From: Oceanobacillus jeddahensis
GTDB lineage: Bacteria; Bacillota; Bacilli; Bacillales; Amphibacillaceae
Reading direction: 5' to 3'
Assembly (NCBI RefSeq): GCF_000750635.1
Contig: NZ_CCDM010000010.1
Location: 1 to 45,812, forward strand
Length of the DNA stretch: 45,812 nucleotides
Of this stretch, positions 7,080-15,492 are shown in pieces. Each line of letters opens with the position of its first letter. The stretch's first letter is position 1. Position numbers and translations under genes: made by a program. The notes beneath the pieces were generated by a model. It was given only the letters and a program-made list of their open reading frames with translations. It ran no database searches and was not told the origin of the DNA.

Positions 7080-7083
7080 AAAA

Positions 7084-7106
7084 CGCCTTGGCAGAGGCGC
7101 TTTAAA
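7084..7106 (+). terminator. weak hairpin terminator
   Basis: CGCCT (7084-7088) pairs with AGGCG (7095-7099) around a 6-nt loop, followed by CTTTAAAAATT. The U-run is short, so it may attenuate rather than stop early transcription. Confidence 0.4.
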
Positions 7107-7163
7107 AATTCTTAACAAATATATTTATGTGCCTATTATACGGCATTTAGGAGGTAAAAGCAA

Positions 7164-7430
7164 ATGGGCTTTAGATTAGGTAATTTAACGATTGCAGCGG
7201 TCGAGGAAAAACATAAATTTATACTTTCGGATGCAGAAAGAGAAACGTTGGAAAGCATGAGACAAAATGACGCTCAAGAAATAGAAAATGGTAAATTTCA
7301 TGTGTTCGATGAACCGATGACTATGTTTGTCTGCGATTCTTATGATACCAGAGCAGAAGTTATAAAAATATTATCAAAATACAATTCTGACATTAAAGGA
7401 CAATTAGGTGTCGGATTTCAGGAGGGCTAA
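7164..7430 (+). CDS. hypothetical early protein
   Basis: 88 residues starting MGFRLGNLTIAAVEEKHKF, with a TAGGAGG site. Mixed alpha/beta, acidic; no family recognised. Confidence 0.75.
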   Translation: MGFRLGNLTIAAVEEKHKFILSDAERETLESMRQNDAQEIENGKFHVFDEPMTMFVCDSYDTRAEVIKILSKYNSDIKGQLGVGFQEG

Positions 7431-7433
7431 ACA

Positions 7434-7670
7434 ATGGATTACAACACATCCGAAATAAATCCCTTTGTCCAGATATACAAAACCTATCAAGATAAAGGTA
7501 AATCAATGGATGAAGCTTTTATATTAACTGTCCCTAAAATCGCCTGGAAGGGCGGAACGATCGATGATTTACAGGAATTAGAGTTAGCTCATACCCATGA
7601 TATCAGAACGGATTTCGACCGAATAATGAAAGAGTTAGGAGAGGATATTTATGAACGAACTACAGTCTAG
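7434..7670 (+). CDS. hypothetical early protein
   Basis: 78 residues. Starts 3 bp after the previous stop; its 3' end overlaps the Gam-like gene by 20 bp. No family recognised. Confidence 0.75.
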   Translation: MDYNTSEINPFVQIYKTYQDKGKSMDEAFILTVPKIAWKGGTIDDLQELELAHTHDIRTDFDRIMKELGEDIYERTTV

Positions 7671-8205
7671 CTTAAACCAGTATTTAGAGGAACAAGAGCA
7701 AACAGAACGTGAATCTTTTGTTGTAGATACAGATGAAAAAGCCAATTGGGCGTTAAGGAAAATAAAGCAAGCGCAGCAGAAACAAATCGAAGCTAACGCT
7801 TTAGCAACGGAGGAACAAGACAAGATTGAGGCTTGGTATCAATCAGAAAGAGAAAAAGCGCAGAGAGACATTGATTATTTCCAAGGAATGCTTGCGCATT
7901 ACGCAGTCAAAAAAAGAGAGAAAGACCCCAAATTTAAGTCTCAGAAACTACCAAACGGCCGGATTAAGTTCGTTAAGAAACAACCTGCATTTAACTATAA
8001 AGATGAAACAGTAGTTAAATATCTTGAAGAATCAGAACGCGAAGACTTATTAAAAGTTACCAAAGAACCTAAGAAAGCAGAAATTAAAAAAGCGTTTGTT
8101 ATTAATGAGGATAAGCTAATTGATCCGGAGACAGGAGAAGTAGTGGACGGCATCACCGTAGAGCACCTTGAAGATGAATTTAAGGTGGAGGTGGATAAGG
8201 AATGA
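7651..8205 (+). CDS. gam: Gam-family host-nuclease inhibitor
   Basis: 184 residues in the Mu-Gam-like pattern: DEKANWALRKIKQAQQKQIE, a long coiled-coil helix with IEAWYQSEREKAQRDIDYFQ, then KFKSQKLPNGRIKFVKKQP and a C-terminal acidic segment. These proteins bind double-stranded DNA ends and protect them from host exonuclease. It overlaps the ERF gene by ATGA, and the pair forms the phage recombination module. Confidence 0.85.
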   Translation: MNELQSSLNQYLEEQEQTERESFVVDTDEKANWALRKIKQAQQKQIEANALATEEQDKIEAWYQSEREKAQRDIDYFQGMLAHYAVKKREKDPKFKSQKLPNGRIKFVKKQPAFNYKDETVVKYLEESEREDLLKVTKEPKKAEIKKAFVINEDKLIDPETGEVVDGITVEHLEDEFKVEVDKE

Positions 8206-8828
8206 GCGATGAAAACCTTGTCCAAAAACTAATTCATGTTCAAAAAGAATTGAAAGCTCCGAAAGGTCAATTTAATAAATTCGGAAACTACAATTACAGG
8301 TCAGCAGAGGACATTTTGGAAGCTGTGAAGCCATTTAATGCTGAAAAAGGGTTACTACTCACATTGACAGATGAACCCTTATTGGTTGGCGAATGGCACT
8401 ACATTAAAGCTACTGCAACTATCACAGATGGAAAAGATGCACACATCGTTACAGCTTATGCCAGAGAATCAGAAAACAAAAAAGGTATGGATCATTCTCA
8501 AATAACAGGCACAGCATCTTCGTACGCAAGAAAGTATGCACTTAATGGGTTATACCTTATCGATGATACGAAAGACGCTGACACTGATGAATATCAGAAT
8601 CAAAACAATCAGCAACAGACAGGTAATCAAAGCAGCAATCAAACTAGTGGAAACCTTTCTGATAAACAAATAAAGCGTATGTATGCAATCGGGAGTCAAT
8701 CAGGTATTAAAGCAGATCAGATAAAACAAGTAGTTAAAGATCAATATGGTAAACAGGAATTATCACAATTAACCAAGCAAGAATATGACGAAATCTGCAA
8801 GCGACTAGAAAGCGCGAAGGGAGCTTAG
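8202..8828 (+). CDS. erf: ERF-family single-strand annealing recombinase
   Basis: 208 residues. The N-terminal 130 match ERF: KLIHVQKELKAPKGQFNKFG, NYRSAEDILEAVKP, HSQITGTASSYARKYALNGL. A Gln/Asn-rich linker (about 132-150) precedes a small helical C-terminal domain (SDKQIKRMYAIG...KQEYDEICKRLE). It anneals complementary strands during phage replication and recombination, next to Gam. Confidence 0.9.
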   Translation: MSDENLVQKLIHVQKELKAPKGQFNKFGNYNYRSAEDILEAVKPFNAEKGLLLTLTDEPLLVGEWHYIKATATITDGKDAHIVTAYARESENKKGMDHSQITGTASSYARKYALNGLYLIDDTKDADTDEYQNQNNQQQTGNQSSNQTSGNLSDKQIKRMYAIGSQSGIKADQIKQVVKDQYGKQELSQLTKQEYDEICKRLESAKGA

Positions 8829-8850
8829 CCTCCCTTGAAAGGAGAATTAG

Positions 8851-9180
8851 ATGCCGGCAGTTCCGAAGCCGAAACACAGAAGACGAGTACCTAAGCATAA
8901 AGACATCACAAGGATTACAAATAAAGCACGTGACGAGGTTTTGAGAAGGTCAGAAGGTAAATGTGAGCGATGCGGTAGAACAAGAGCATACGCCTTTGAA
9001 ATATCACATTTAAAGCAAGCGTCGCATGGCGGATCTGGGAGTGATCCTAGCAATCTAGTTTTGTTATGTGGACCATCTGTAAACACTGGAACATGTCATA
9101 ATTTCGCTGATTATACAGCAGCAGGCAGAGAGTGGCGCGCGGAAAAGAAATTAGAGTTGGAAGCTTATTATGCACAATAA
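8851..9180 (+). CDS. HNH-type nuclease-like zinc protein
   Basis: 109 residues with a basic N-terminus. C38-x2-C41, then ISH53 and N68-L-V-L-L-C73 give the HNH order, with C82-H83 completing a second metal pair. Such genes often sit beside ERF in Firmicutes phages and may act in recombination or replication. Confidence 0.8.
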   Translation: MPAVPKPKHRRRVPKHKDITRITNKARDEVLRRSEGKCERCGRTRAYAFEISHLKQASHGGSGSDPSNLVLLCGPSVNTGTCHNFADYTAAGREWRAEKKLELEAYYAQ

Positions 9181-9331
9181 ATCAAACGTACTGCTGCCTG
9201 CTTGGATTTTCGAGCAGGCGCAGGACACTAACGAACGAAACCAGTTAATAGATCAATACATGGCCAGATATCCCGGCTACACCATTTTAGAGGTTAAAGG
9301 CAGATTTGCTATATGTGAGATACCAAGATAG
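9170..9331 (+). CDS. hypothetical small protein
   Basis: 53 residues, MHNKSNVLLPAWIFEQAQDT at the start; it begins inside the last codons of the HNH gene. Fills the gap up to the next ribosome site. No family recognised. Confidence 0.6.
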   Translation: MHNKSNVLLPAWIFEQAQDTNERNQLIDQYMARYPGYTILEVKGRFAICEIPR

Positions 9332-9341
9332 GAGTGATTGG

Positions 9342-9953
9342 ATGGAAAAGATACAACTGACTCAAGAACAGGCTGATGCAATTGAATTTGCTTTATCCGA
9401 AAGTGAAGACTTTAAAGACAATCCAGATCGGTTATTTAGGGAGTGCATAGCAAGTCATGTTAATTTTCATAACGAACTGTATGCACTAAATAAGTTAGAT
9501 GTTGTGAAGTTGGCGAAAGTTTTATACGCACCAAACAGCTACGAGGTTATACCTCAATTAAAAGTTGGAGATTGGGCAACTTACGATAACGGACCATATT
9601 CATATCCTAGATATGTTACCCGTCAGGTTAATGAGATTGATGATGATTTGGTTTATTTCGATGAAGATAGATGCATGCCTATTGGACAAGTTAGGCTTGC
9701 ATCCCAAGAAGAAGCAGCAGGAGCAAAGAAAATTCAGTTTTGGGACCGGGTTGGAAGAAAAGAAGATGAATATAAACATGATGACTTGGTGATAACCGAT
9801 GCTGGCGATTATGGATTTATAGACATGAGCGAAGAGGATATATGTGCGATGAATCGTTACCCTGTCATATTGCTTAAAAACGGCAGTATAGCATGTGTGC
9901 CTGCTGATGAATTGCGATTGGTTGTGAAGCCAGAAGATAGATTAGATAAGTAA
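9342..9953 (+). CDS. hypothetical protein
   Basis: 203 residues from ATG 9342, chosen for its GGAGTG site; an upstream start at 9306 would overlap the preceding gene without one. N-terminal helix QLTQEQADAIEFALSES, then two beta-rich segments each with a 'D-x-V/A ... DE D' pattern (93-140, 150-195). No family recognised. Confidence 0.75.
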   Translation: MEKIQLTQEQADAIEFALSESEDFKDNPDRLFRECIASHVNFHNELYALNKLDVVKLAKVLYAPNSYEVIPQLKVGDWATYDNGPYSYPRYVTRQVNEIDDDLVYFDEDRCMPIGQVRLASQEEAAGAKKIQFWDRVGRKEDEYKHDDLVITDAGDYGFIDMSEEDICAMNRYPVILLKNGSIACVPADELRLVVKPEDRLDK

Positions 9954-9981
9954 TTTTAACAAGGATGCAAGGAGTGGTTAT

Positions 9982-10539
9982 TTGGAGAAAATTAAGGAAC
10001 AATTCGCTGCGTTTGTGGACTTAGTCAAAGAAAGAGTTGGAGAAGTCGAGGAAAACGTGGAGGAGAGATTGGCGCTTCATATCGAGGATTTCCTTACAGC
10101 GACCATTCAAAATATAGAAGAATGTGAATCGCCAATTGAAAAGATGATCGCGCTCGAATTTAACAGAATTATTAATAGGTCTTTTCTCGATGCAGGATAT
10201 AACGTTTTTGATTGGGAACCTCAAAGAGAAATTATCCTGAACGAAGACACGCAATCAGAAAAGAAATATAGAGTGGACTTTTTCTTTCATTTTGCACAAA
10301 TGAAAGAGAGAGGAGCGATTGAATACTCTTTTGCAATCGAATGTGACGGACATGAATTTCACGAAAAAACTAAAGAACAGGCTGCTAAAGATAAACAAAA
10401 AGACAGGGATTTGATGAAGAACGGAATAATCGTTATCAGATTTACAGGTTCTGAAATTCATAAAAATCCTTACAAATGCGCTCGTGAAGCGATAGAAATA
10501 ATGGAAAACTATATTAGCAAAATGTACCGATTAGATTAA
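9982..10539 (+). CDS. Vsr/DUF559-like PD-(D/E)XK nuclease-type protein
   Basis: 185 residues, TTG start with AAGGAG. After an N-terminal helical stretch, residues 50-175 show SPIEKMIALEF, KYRVDFFFHF (catalytic-type D), FAIECDGHEFH (E-x-D), then a Lys-rich helix with KDKQKDRDLMKNGI and IVIRFTGSEI. This order is that of very-short-patch-repair and DUF559 nuclease folds. Role in the phage unknown. Confidence 0.75.
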   Translation: MEKIKEQFAAFVDLVKERVGEVEENVEERLALHIEDFLTATIQNIEECESPIEKMIALEFNRIINRSFLDAGYNVFDWEPQREIILNEDTQSEKKYRVDFFFHFAQMKERGAIEYSFAIECDGHEFHEKTKEQAAKDKQKDRDLMKNGIIVIRFTGSEIHKNPYKCAREAIEIMENYISKMYRLD

Positions 10540-10558
10540 CAACTGAGGAGGGTTCGGA

Positions 10559-10597
10559 TTGATTATTAATAACAATTGTGGTGATGGAGATGGCTAA
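10559..10597 (+). CDS. possible 12-codon leader ORF coupled to the initiator
   Basis: TTG at 10559 follows a strong GGAGGG by 6 nt, while the initiator start that follows has almost no site of its own. The ORF reads MIINNNCGDGDG and stops at TAA 10595, overlapping ATGGC of the initiator at 10590. It could load ribosomes for the next gene by termination-reinitiation. Too short to be sure. Confidence 0.35.
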   Translation: MIINNNCGDGDG

Positions 10598-11447
10598 ATA
10601 CAGACAAATTCATATCGAATTTTGGCAAGATGGTTTCGTTTTAGATTTAACACCGGAAGAGAAATATTTCTATTTGTACTTAATGACAAATAGTAAAACA
10701 ACGCAGTGCGGCATATACGAGTTGCCTAAGAGAATTATCGAAACAGAAACTGGTTACAACCGTGAAACTGTCGATAAGTTACTTCAAAGATTCGCCGATT
10801 ACGGAAAAATAATCTATCACGAACCCACCAAAGAAATCATGATTTTGAATTGGATAAAGTTCAATTGGATAAATTCGCCGAAGGTTATTTCTCTTATAAA
10901 AAAAGAGTTAGCAAACGTTAAGAATCCTGATTATATCAAGGTTTTCAAAGAAAAATGTATAGAGTACGGATACGGTATCGATACGGTATCCATAGACCTA
11001 GGGGAAGAAAGAGAACTAAGAAAGAGAACTAAGAAAGAGAAAGAGAATAAAGAACAAGATTCTACCCGTGCTCTTTTCGAGCACTATCTTTCAAAAAATA
11101 TTATTCAACATAAAAAAATTACTGGACCAATGAAAACCGCAGTAAATGCTAGATTAAAAGATTACACCTATGAACAGCTGGTACAAGCCATTGATAACTA
11201 CGCCACAGTTCTTAAAAGTGATGTCCATTTTTTCTCGCACAAATATACTTTTGCGGATCTCATGCGAGATAAAGATGTGAGGAGATTTATTGATGACGCG
11301 GAACCGTTAAACAACTTTGCAAAGAGAGGAGCCAATTATAATGCAGCACCTTGGAACAGCAATACAGGAAGTAATGGCACGGGCGAAAGCTATGAGCAAG
11401 CAAAGCGAGAACTCGAACTCGCAAACAGAGCATTCGGAAGACACTAA
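10590..11447 (+). CDS. DnaD-like replication initiation protein
   Basis: About 285 residues. The N-terminal winged-helix part reads KYRQIHIEFWQDGFVLDLTP, EEKYFYLYLMTNSKTTQCGIY, ELPKRIIETETGYNRETVD. A Lys/Glu-rich linker follows (about 145-165), then a helical DnaD-like C-terminal domain (YEQLVQAIDNYATVLKSD, HKYTFADLM). It should bind the origin and pass it to the helicase loaders encoded next. In-frame starts exist at 10578, 10581, 10584 and 10590; the last is given because it fits coupling to the leader ORF. Confidence 0.85.
   Translation: MAKYRQIHIEFWQDGFVLDLTPEEKYFYLYLMTNSKTTQCGIYELPKRIIETETGYNRETVDKLLQRFADYGKIIYHEPTKEIMILNWIKFNWINSPKVISLIKKELANVKNPDYIKVFKEKCIEYGYGIDTVSIDLGEERELRKRTKKEKENKEQDSTRALFEHYLSKNIIQHKKITGPMKTAVNARLKDYTYEQLVQAIDNYATVLKSDVHFFSHKYTFADLMRDKDVRRFIDDAEPLNNFAKRGANYNAAPWNSNTGSNGTGESYEQAKRELELANRAFGRH
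10968..11043. other. candidate replication origin: tandem repeats inside the initiator gene
   Basis: Two exact tandem copies of GATACGGTATC (10969-10979, 10980-10990), then two exact tandem copies and a partial third of AAGAAAGAGAACT (11005-11017, 11018-11030, from 11031). The second set is a strongly strand-biased AG tract. Repeats within the initiator gene are the usual arrangement of lambda-type origins. The AG repeats encode a charged linker and so could partly reflect protein low complexity. Confidence 0.5.
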
Positions 11448-12318
11448 ATGCACGGCTTGTAACGATACTGGATTAATTATTGAAAAGAAAGAGCAGAAAC
11501 AACCTAATGGGAAAGTTGTTCTGAAGGATTTAGGAAGACCTTGCCATTGCGTGCAGAAAAGAGCCTTAAAAAAAGCTTTTAAAAACTCATTGATACCGGA
11601 TGAATTTAAAAATGCCCGGTTCGATAACTATGAGACTAATTCAGATGCTCAAGAAACTCTGTTTAATGCAATAAAAGAATATCTAAAGGACTTCCCGGAG
11701 ATTATCAAAGGTGAATCAGAGCAAAACAGCTTAGGTTTCATTGCTGCATTTGGTGAAACTCGAATCAGATCATTACAAGGTGAAGCGAAATATCAAGCAA
11801 AAGCGGACCATAACAATTTTGGGTTAGGGAAGACACACCTTCAAATGGCAGCTGCAAAATGGATTCTTAATCGCATCAGAGTACGTGATGATATTGAAAT
11901 GAATGTGAAATCAAATGCTGATTTCTTAGATACTAAATCGAAGTTCGATAGAGGCTGCCAGGTGCTGTGTGTATCGGATATCACGTTTATGGATGACCTA
12001 ACCAGTGCAAAAATGGCGGGTGATGGTGGCGGAACGTTTAAAAACCTTCTGCATAACGCAATAAACGTGGACGTTCTAGTCTGGGATGACTTAGGAAAAG
12101 CGAAGTATTCCGAATCTAAAGAAGGTCTGTACTACCAGATTATCAATGAACGGTATTTGCATAAGCGACCTATCATTTTCAGTTCCAACGAGGATAAAGG
12201 CACATTATCCGAAAAGATTGGTTATGCAGCATCTAGTAGATTGCTAGGGATGTGCGGAGATAGATTATATGCGGTCGAAGGTGAAGATTATAGAATGCGA
12301 GGGGGAGTTCAACTATGA
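11341..12318 (+). CDS. DnaC-like helicase loader (AAA+ ATPase), first copy
   Basis: 325 residues from ATG 11341, which has a GGAG site 10 nt upstream inside the end of the initiator gene. N-terminal zinc-type cysteines (CTACND, then CHC) precede the ATPase. The Walker A loop is FGLGKTHL and Walker B is VLVWDDLG. There is an unusual 30-residue insert just before Walker A (GETRIRSLQGEAKYQAKADH). A later segment has the sensor-type IIFSSNEDK. It loads the replicative helicase at the origin. Confidence 0.85.
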   Translation: MQHLGTAIQEVMARAKAMSKQSENSNSQTEHSEDTKCTACNDTGLIIEKKEQKQPNGKVVLKDLGRPCHCVQKRALKKAFKNSLIPDEFKNARFDNYETNSDAQETLFNAIKEYLKDFPEIIKGESEQNSLGFIAAFGETRIRSLQGEAKYQAKADHNNFGLGKTHLQMAAAKWILNRIRVRDDIEMNVKSNADFLDTKSKFDRGCQVLCVSDITFMDDLTSAKMAGDGGGTFKNLLHNAINVDVLVWDDLGKAKYSESKEGLYYQIINERYLHKRPIIFSSNEDKGTLSEKIGYAASSRLLGMCGDRLYAVEGEDYRMRGGVQL

Positions 12319-13088
12319 AAAAGCGACTGAAAAAGAAAGTTATGAAGCAATTGGCTGTCAAAACTGAAAGGATGCAGGAAACCAACGTAAAAGAAAAGCC
12401 GACTAAATTAGAGATTATGCGTGGTCCGCAAAAGGGGCAAAACATCATAGCTAACTACGGTTGCAAGTGTGAGAATATAAAACTTAATCAAGCCAAAGAG
12501 CGAAGCAAACAACTGCGTAAAGCTAAAATGATGCAGGTTTTCGATTACTATTCGCTGATTAATGACAATCTGCAGACAGCAACCATTGAGAACTATGAAC
12601 CTACCAATGAGGCCTTGAAGCAAGCCAAACAACAAGTAATTGATTATATAGCTGAATATGACGGTAAAAAGAACCTATTGCTTACTGGCAGCTACGGGAC
12701 CGGAAAGAGCCATATATCCGTTGCAGTTACTAAAAAAATGATGGAGCAAGGGAAAGAGTGCTTATTCCTCTCATTGCCTAAGTTACTTACCAAAATCAAA
12801 GAAACCTTCAGCGGTAATGGAGTCACGGAAGATGAATTGCTGCAGATGATTAAACGAGTGGACTTATTAGTACTGGATGATATCAGCGCCGAACATCATA
12901 CCGAATGGGCGAATACAAAGCTGTTTGAGGTGTTGGATGATCGTTCTGGTAAATCGACGATATACACGACTAATTTAAACAGCAAGGAACTGAGAGCGCA
13001 GATTAATGAGCGTAACTTCTCCCGGATGATGGAGAATACGGATGTTATCAAGATGGACGGCAGAGATTACAGAAGAAAAGACTTTTAG
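12315..13088 (+). CDS. DnaC/DnaI-like helicase loader (AAA+ ATPase), second copy
   Basis: 257 residues. Basic N-terminus, a lone CKCEN motif, then Walker A GSYGTGKSH, Walker B LLVLDDIS, sensor TIYTTNLN and arginine-finger-type INERNFSRMME. Its ATG overlaps the stop of the first loader (ATGA), so both are made together. Either both act in one complex or they act at different steps; the sequence does not say. Confidence 0.85.
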   Translation: MKKRLKKKVMKQLAVKTERMQETNVKEKPTKLEIMRGPQKGQNIIANYGCKCENIKLNQAKERSKQLRKAKMMQVFDYYSLINDNLQTATIENYEPTNEALKQAKQQVIDYIAEYDGKKNLLLTGSYGTGKSHISVAVTKKMMEQGKECLFLSLPKLLTKIKETFSGNGVTEDELLQMIKRVDLLVLDDISAEHHTEWANTKLFEVLDDRSGKSTIYTTNLNSKELRAQINERNFSRMMENTDVIKMDGRDYRRKDF

Positions 13089-13099
13089 GAGGAATGAGC

Positions 13100-13291
13100 A
13101 TGTTTATTGAATTGTTAATTAATAATGATGACATACAGGAAGTCAGAACACTGAATGTAAGCCACATTGAAGAAATTCAAGATGGCGGCAAAATAACTTT
13201 TGTAACAATGGCGAGTGGAAAAATATATCATGTTGCGGATTCATACCAAGAAATCAAAGAAATGATTGCAAGGAATGGGAAATTCTTATGA
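13100..13291 (+). CDS. hypothetical small protein
   Basis: 63 residues, MFIELLINNDDIQEVRTLNV. ATG 13100 is preferred over 13094 because it stands 7 nt from the TAGGAGG site. Beta-rich; no family recognised. Confidence 0.7.
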   Translation: MFIELLINNDDIQEVRTLNVSHIEEIQDGGKITFVTMASGKIYHVADSYQEIKEMIARNGKFL

Positions 13292-13446
13292 ACATGAAAT
13301 CAGTAATGATATTTGACCCAAATGACAGTGAAGAGCAGACAGTAACGAAATTCATGGACTGGATGCGTGACAATCATAGTGCTGTTGGGGATAAGGCAGT
13401 GCCAGGAGTTAAGGAGACGCAAGAATATCTTAGGAGGTATGCGTGA
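13288..13446 (+). CDS. hypothetical small protein
   Basis: 52 residues, ATGA overlap with the previous gene and TGATG overlap with the next. MNMKSVMIFDPNDSEEQTV at the start, helical C-terminus. No family recognised. Confidence 0.6.
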   Translation: MNMKSVMIFDPNDSEEQTVTKFMDWMRDNHSAVGDKAVPGVKETQEYLRRYA

Positions 13447-13718
13447 TGCTGAAAATGTTTGTATTCGGTGAAAATGACGATGTTATTACATGGGTTGCTG
13501 CCGAAACCCAAGGACAGGCAATTGATTTATATGAAAATATAACAGGAGACGAGATTGCTCATTGGTTTAATGATCTTAATGAATATGCAAGAGAAATGGA
13601 TTCGGATGAAATGATGACCTATTATCATGACGGCAAAACTCCAGAAAAAGATACAATTCAGAACTTAATCAATAAATATTGTGATACTCCAGATATATTT
13701 GCAACTAGTGAATTTTAG
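13446..13718 (+). CDS. hypothetical protein
   Basis: 90 residues from ATG 13446, 9 nt after AGGAGG. Begins MLKMFVFGENDDVITWVAA, which looks like a small alpha/beta domain. No family recognised. Confidence 0.7.
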   Translation: MLKMFVFGENDDVITWVAAETQGQAIDLYENITGDEIAHWFNDLNEYAREMDSDEMMTYYHDGKTPEKDTIQNLINKYCDTPDIFATSEF

Positions 13719-13730
13719 GAGGTGCAACTA

Positions 13731-14000
13731 ATGGGAGTAGTTAAGTTTAAAACGGCCGGTAAGCATGTGCCACTTATTCCATTGAACGGAGATAATGAAT
13801 TTATTTTTGAGGACTTGGAACTTGTTTATCTTCCGGGTCAGTTAAAGAGAATAGCTCTAGCTTGGAATAATTGGCAAACCATTGAACAGATAGCCGAAAG
13901 AGAAGAACGGAGAGAAATTGAAATTTTGTTAGCATTAATTCATTTAGCAGACAAAGAAAAAATTGAAAGACCACTTGCCTTTATTCCTAAGCGCATTTAA
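13731..14000 (+). CDS. hypothetical protein
   Basis: 89 residues from ATG 13731 with AGGAGG. The C-terminal half (NNWQTIEQIAEREERREIEI) could be a HTH. No family recognised. Confidence 0.7.
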   Translation: MGVVKFKTAGKHVPLIPLNGDNEFIFEDLELVYLPGQLKRIALAWNNWQTIEQIAEREERREIEILLALIHLADKEKIERPLAFIPKRI

Positions 14001-14102
14001 CGAATATGAAGCGCTGGTGAAGAGATTAATAGATTTGAGACTAAATATATACAAAGATGTTAAAACGTCTCAGAGATGGCTTATTTTGATTGGAGGGATA
14101 GT

Positions 14103-14339
14103 GTGAAACAAAAGATATTAGATGCTGGGTTGGCCATTTTATTGGTTGGTGCTGTTATAGCAATGATTTTCATGGTTTATCAAGTCAAAGAAGTACACGC
14201 CGAAAATGAACAGTTGCAGCAGGAAAATGCTGAATTGCTGTTAGAAAATATCGGCCTAGAAATTGATTTAGAAAATATCACCGATGCTTATTGGCAATTG
14301 AGTAATCGGTTGGAGAGATTGGAGTCTGAGGGAAAATGA
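14103..14339 (+). CDS. membrane-anchored coiled-coil protein
   Basis: 78 residues from GTG 14103, 7 nt after GGAGG. One membrane span (about 8-27, ILDAGLAILLVGAVIAMIFM), then a heptad-rich helix of Glu/Leu/Asn repeats (34-76). Probably an inner-membrane protein with its helix in the cytoplasm or outside. Role unknown. Confidence 0.7.
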   Translation: MKQKILDAGLAILLVGAVIAMIFMVYQVKEVHAENEQLQQENAELLLENIGLEIDLENITDAYWQLSNRLERLESEGK

Positions 14340-14512
14340 TAACAATTGAAGGAGATAAAAAATCAATAATTGTAACTGTATTAGAAGAAACTGAAAACGG
14401 AAATTTTGCTGGGTTAAGTTCTACCATATCTACCCAAGAATTGATCAATAGATTGATTGAAGAAGGTGCTTTGGAAGAGGGAGAAATGGTTTGTATTAAG
14501 GAGGGAGACTGA
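14336..14512 (+). CDS. hypothetical small acidic protein
   Basis: 58 residues, MITIEGDKKSIIVTVLEETE. Coupled at both ends (ATGA with the gene before, shared TGATG with the gene after). No family recognised. Confidence 0.65.
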   Translation: MITIEGDKKSIIVTVLEETENGNFAGLSSTISTQELINRLIEEGALEEGEMVCIKEGD

Positions 14513-14835
14513 TGGATAAACGGTTGGAAGAGATAAAGTTTTACGAGTCTATGAAAGTAATAATCTTGAAAAAAGAACCTGACGAGGATAAACACTGGTT
14601 GATAAATCGTGTGGATGAGTTACGAGAAGAAAATAAAGAATTGAAACAAGCAGGAAAATTCTTTGAATCCGGATATCACCAATTCGAAAAAGATAACCAG
14701 CGTTACAAACAGGCTTTGGAGGAAATAGCGAAGGAAATATATCTTGAAGGTGATTCTGATCTAGTCACACAGAACAAACTTATTAGAGTAATTTTAAAAG
14801 CACGTCAAGCACTTGGTGGCGATGGGAATGCGTAA
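14512..14835 (+). CDS. hypothetical coiled-coil protein
   Basis: 107 residues; a long charged helix (about 30-85: RVDELREENKELKQ...). GGAGGG site in the tail of the gene before. No family recognised. Confidence 0.7.
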   Translation: MDKRLEEIKFYESMKVIILKKEPDEDKHWLINRVDELREENKELKQAGKFFESGYHQFEKDNQRYKQALEEIAKEIYLEGDSDLVTQNKLIRVILKARQALGGDGNA

Positions 14836-15349
14836 TAAGTATTCTGTATTTGGTGATGTGACTGTAATTTATCTAGAAGCGCACGGAGAAACTTTAACAA
14901 CAGTTATAAATACTGAACACCTAGAAAAAATTAAAAGGTTTAAAAATAAATGGTTTGCGATTGATTATGGGAACGGATTGAAATATGTTACAGGCTATCT
15001 TTATAACAAAGGGAAACAGAAGACAATATATTTACACAGGTTCATAACCGACGCCCCGAATTCAAAAATAGTCGATCATATAAATCACAACGGTTTAGAT
15101 AATAGAACTAAAAATTTAAGGTTAGTTGACCGTAGTGTGAACGCTTTAAATTCAAGAATTTATAAAACTAATAAAACCGGAGTAAAAAATGTGCGTTGGA
15201 ACGATAGGTATGGGTATTACGAAGTGCGCATTAGAGTCAAAGGGAAAGAATATTCGAAGTATGGAATAAAAACGCTTGAGGAAGCAACGGTAATTGCTGA
15301 TGAGTATAAAAATAAAGCATTGAAGGAGAATCCTAATGGAAATCTATAA
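14828..15349 (+). CDS. HNH homing endonuclease with AP2-type DNA-binding domain
   Basis: 173 residues from ATG 14828. The HNH core is IVDHINHNGLDNRTKNLRLV (about 84-103), followed by the loop S-V-N-A-L-N, then an AP2-like domain (TGVKNVRWNDRYGYYEVRIR ... TLEEATVIAD). This is a free-standing homing endonuclease of the kind that invades phage genomes, not needed for growth. It overlaps both neighbours slightly. Starts at 14813 (TTG) or 14822 (ATG) are possible. Confidence 0.88.
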   Translation: MRNKYSVFGDVTVIYLEAHGETLTTVINTEHLEKIKRFKNKWFAIDYGNGLKYVTGYLYNKGKQKTIYLHRFITDAPNSKIVDHINHNGLDNRTKNLRLVDRSVNALNSRIYKTNKTGVKNVRWNDRYGYYEVRIRVKGKEYSKYGIKTLEEATVIADEYKNKALKENPNGNL

Positions 15350-15479
15350 AAAGCTAAGAGAATGGCTGTTAAACGCAAATTATCCGGTACACATGGTAGC
15401 AATGATGACAGATGAGGATGTAGTTGCTGAATACGAGGCTGTGACTGGAGATAATTCAGTGCCGCAGCCGGTTAACTAA
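15336..15479 (+). CDS. hypothetical small protein
   Basis: 47 residues, MEIYKKLREWLLNANYPVHM. AAGGAG site in the tail of the endonuclease gene. No family recognised. Confidence 0.65.
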   Translation: MEIYKKLREWLLNANYPVHMVAMMTDEDVVAEYEAVTGDNSVPQPVN

Positions 15480-15492
15480 GGAGGGGTTCAAA

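Noticed and set aside
14017..14106. 29-codon GTG frame between two early genes
   Set aside because: No ribosome site; only its stop overlaps the next start. Not enough support.
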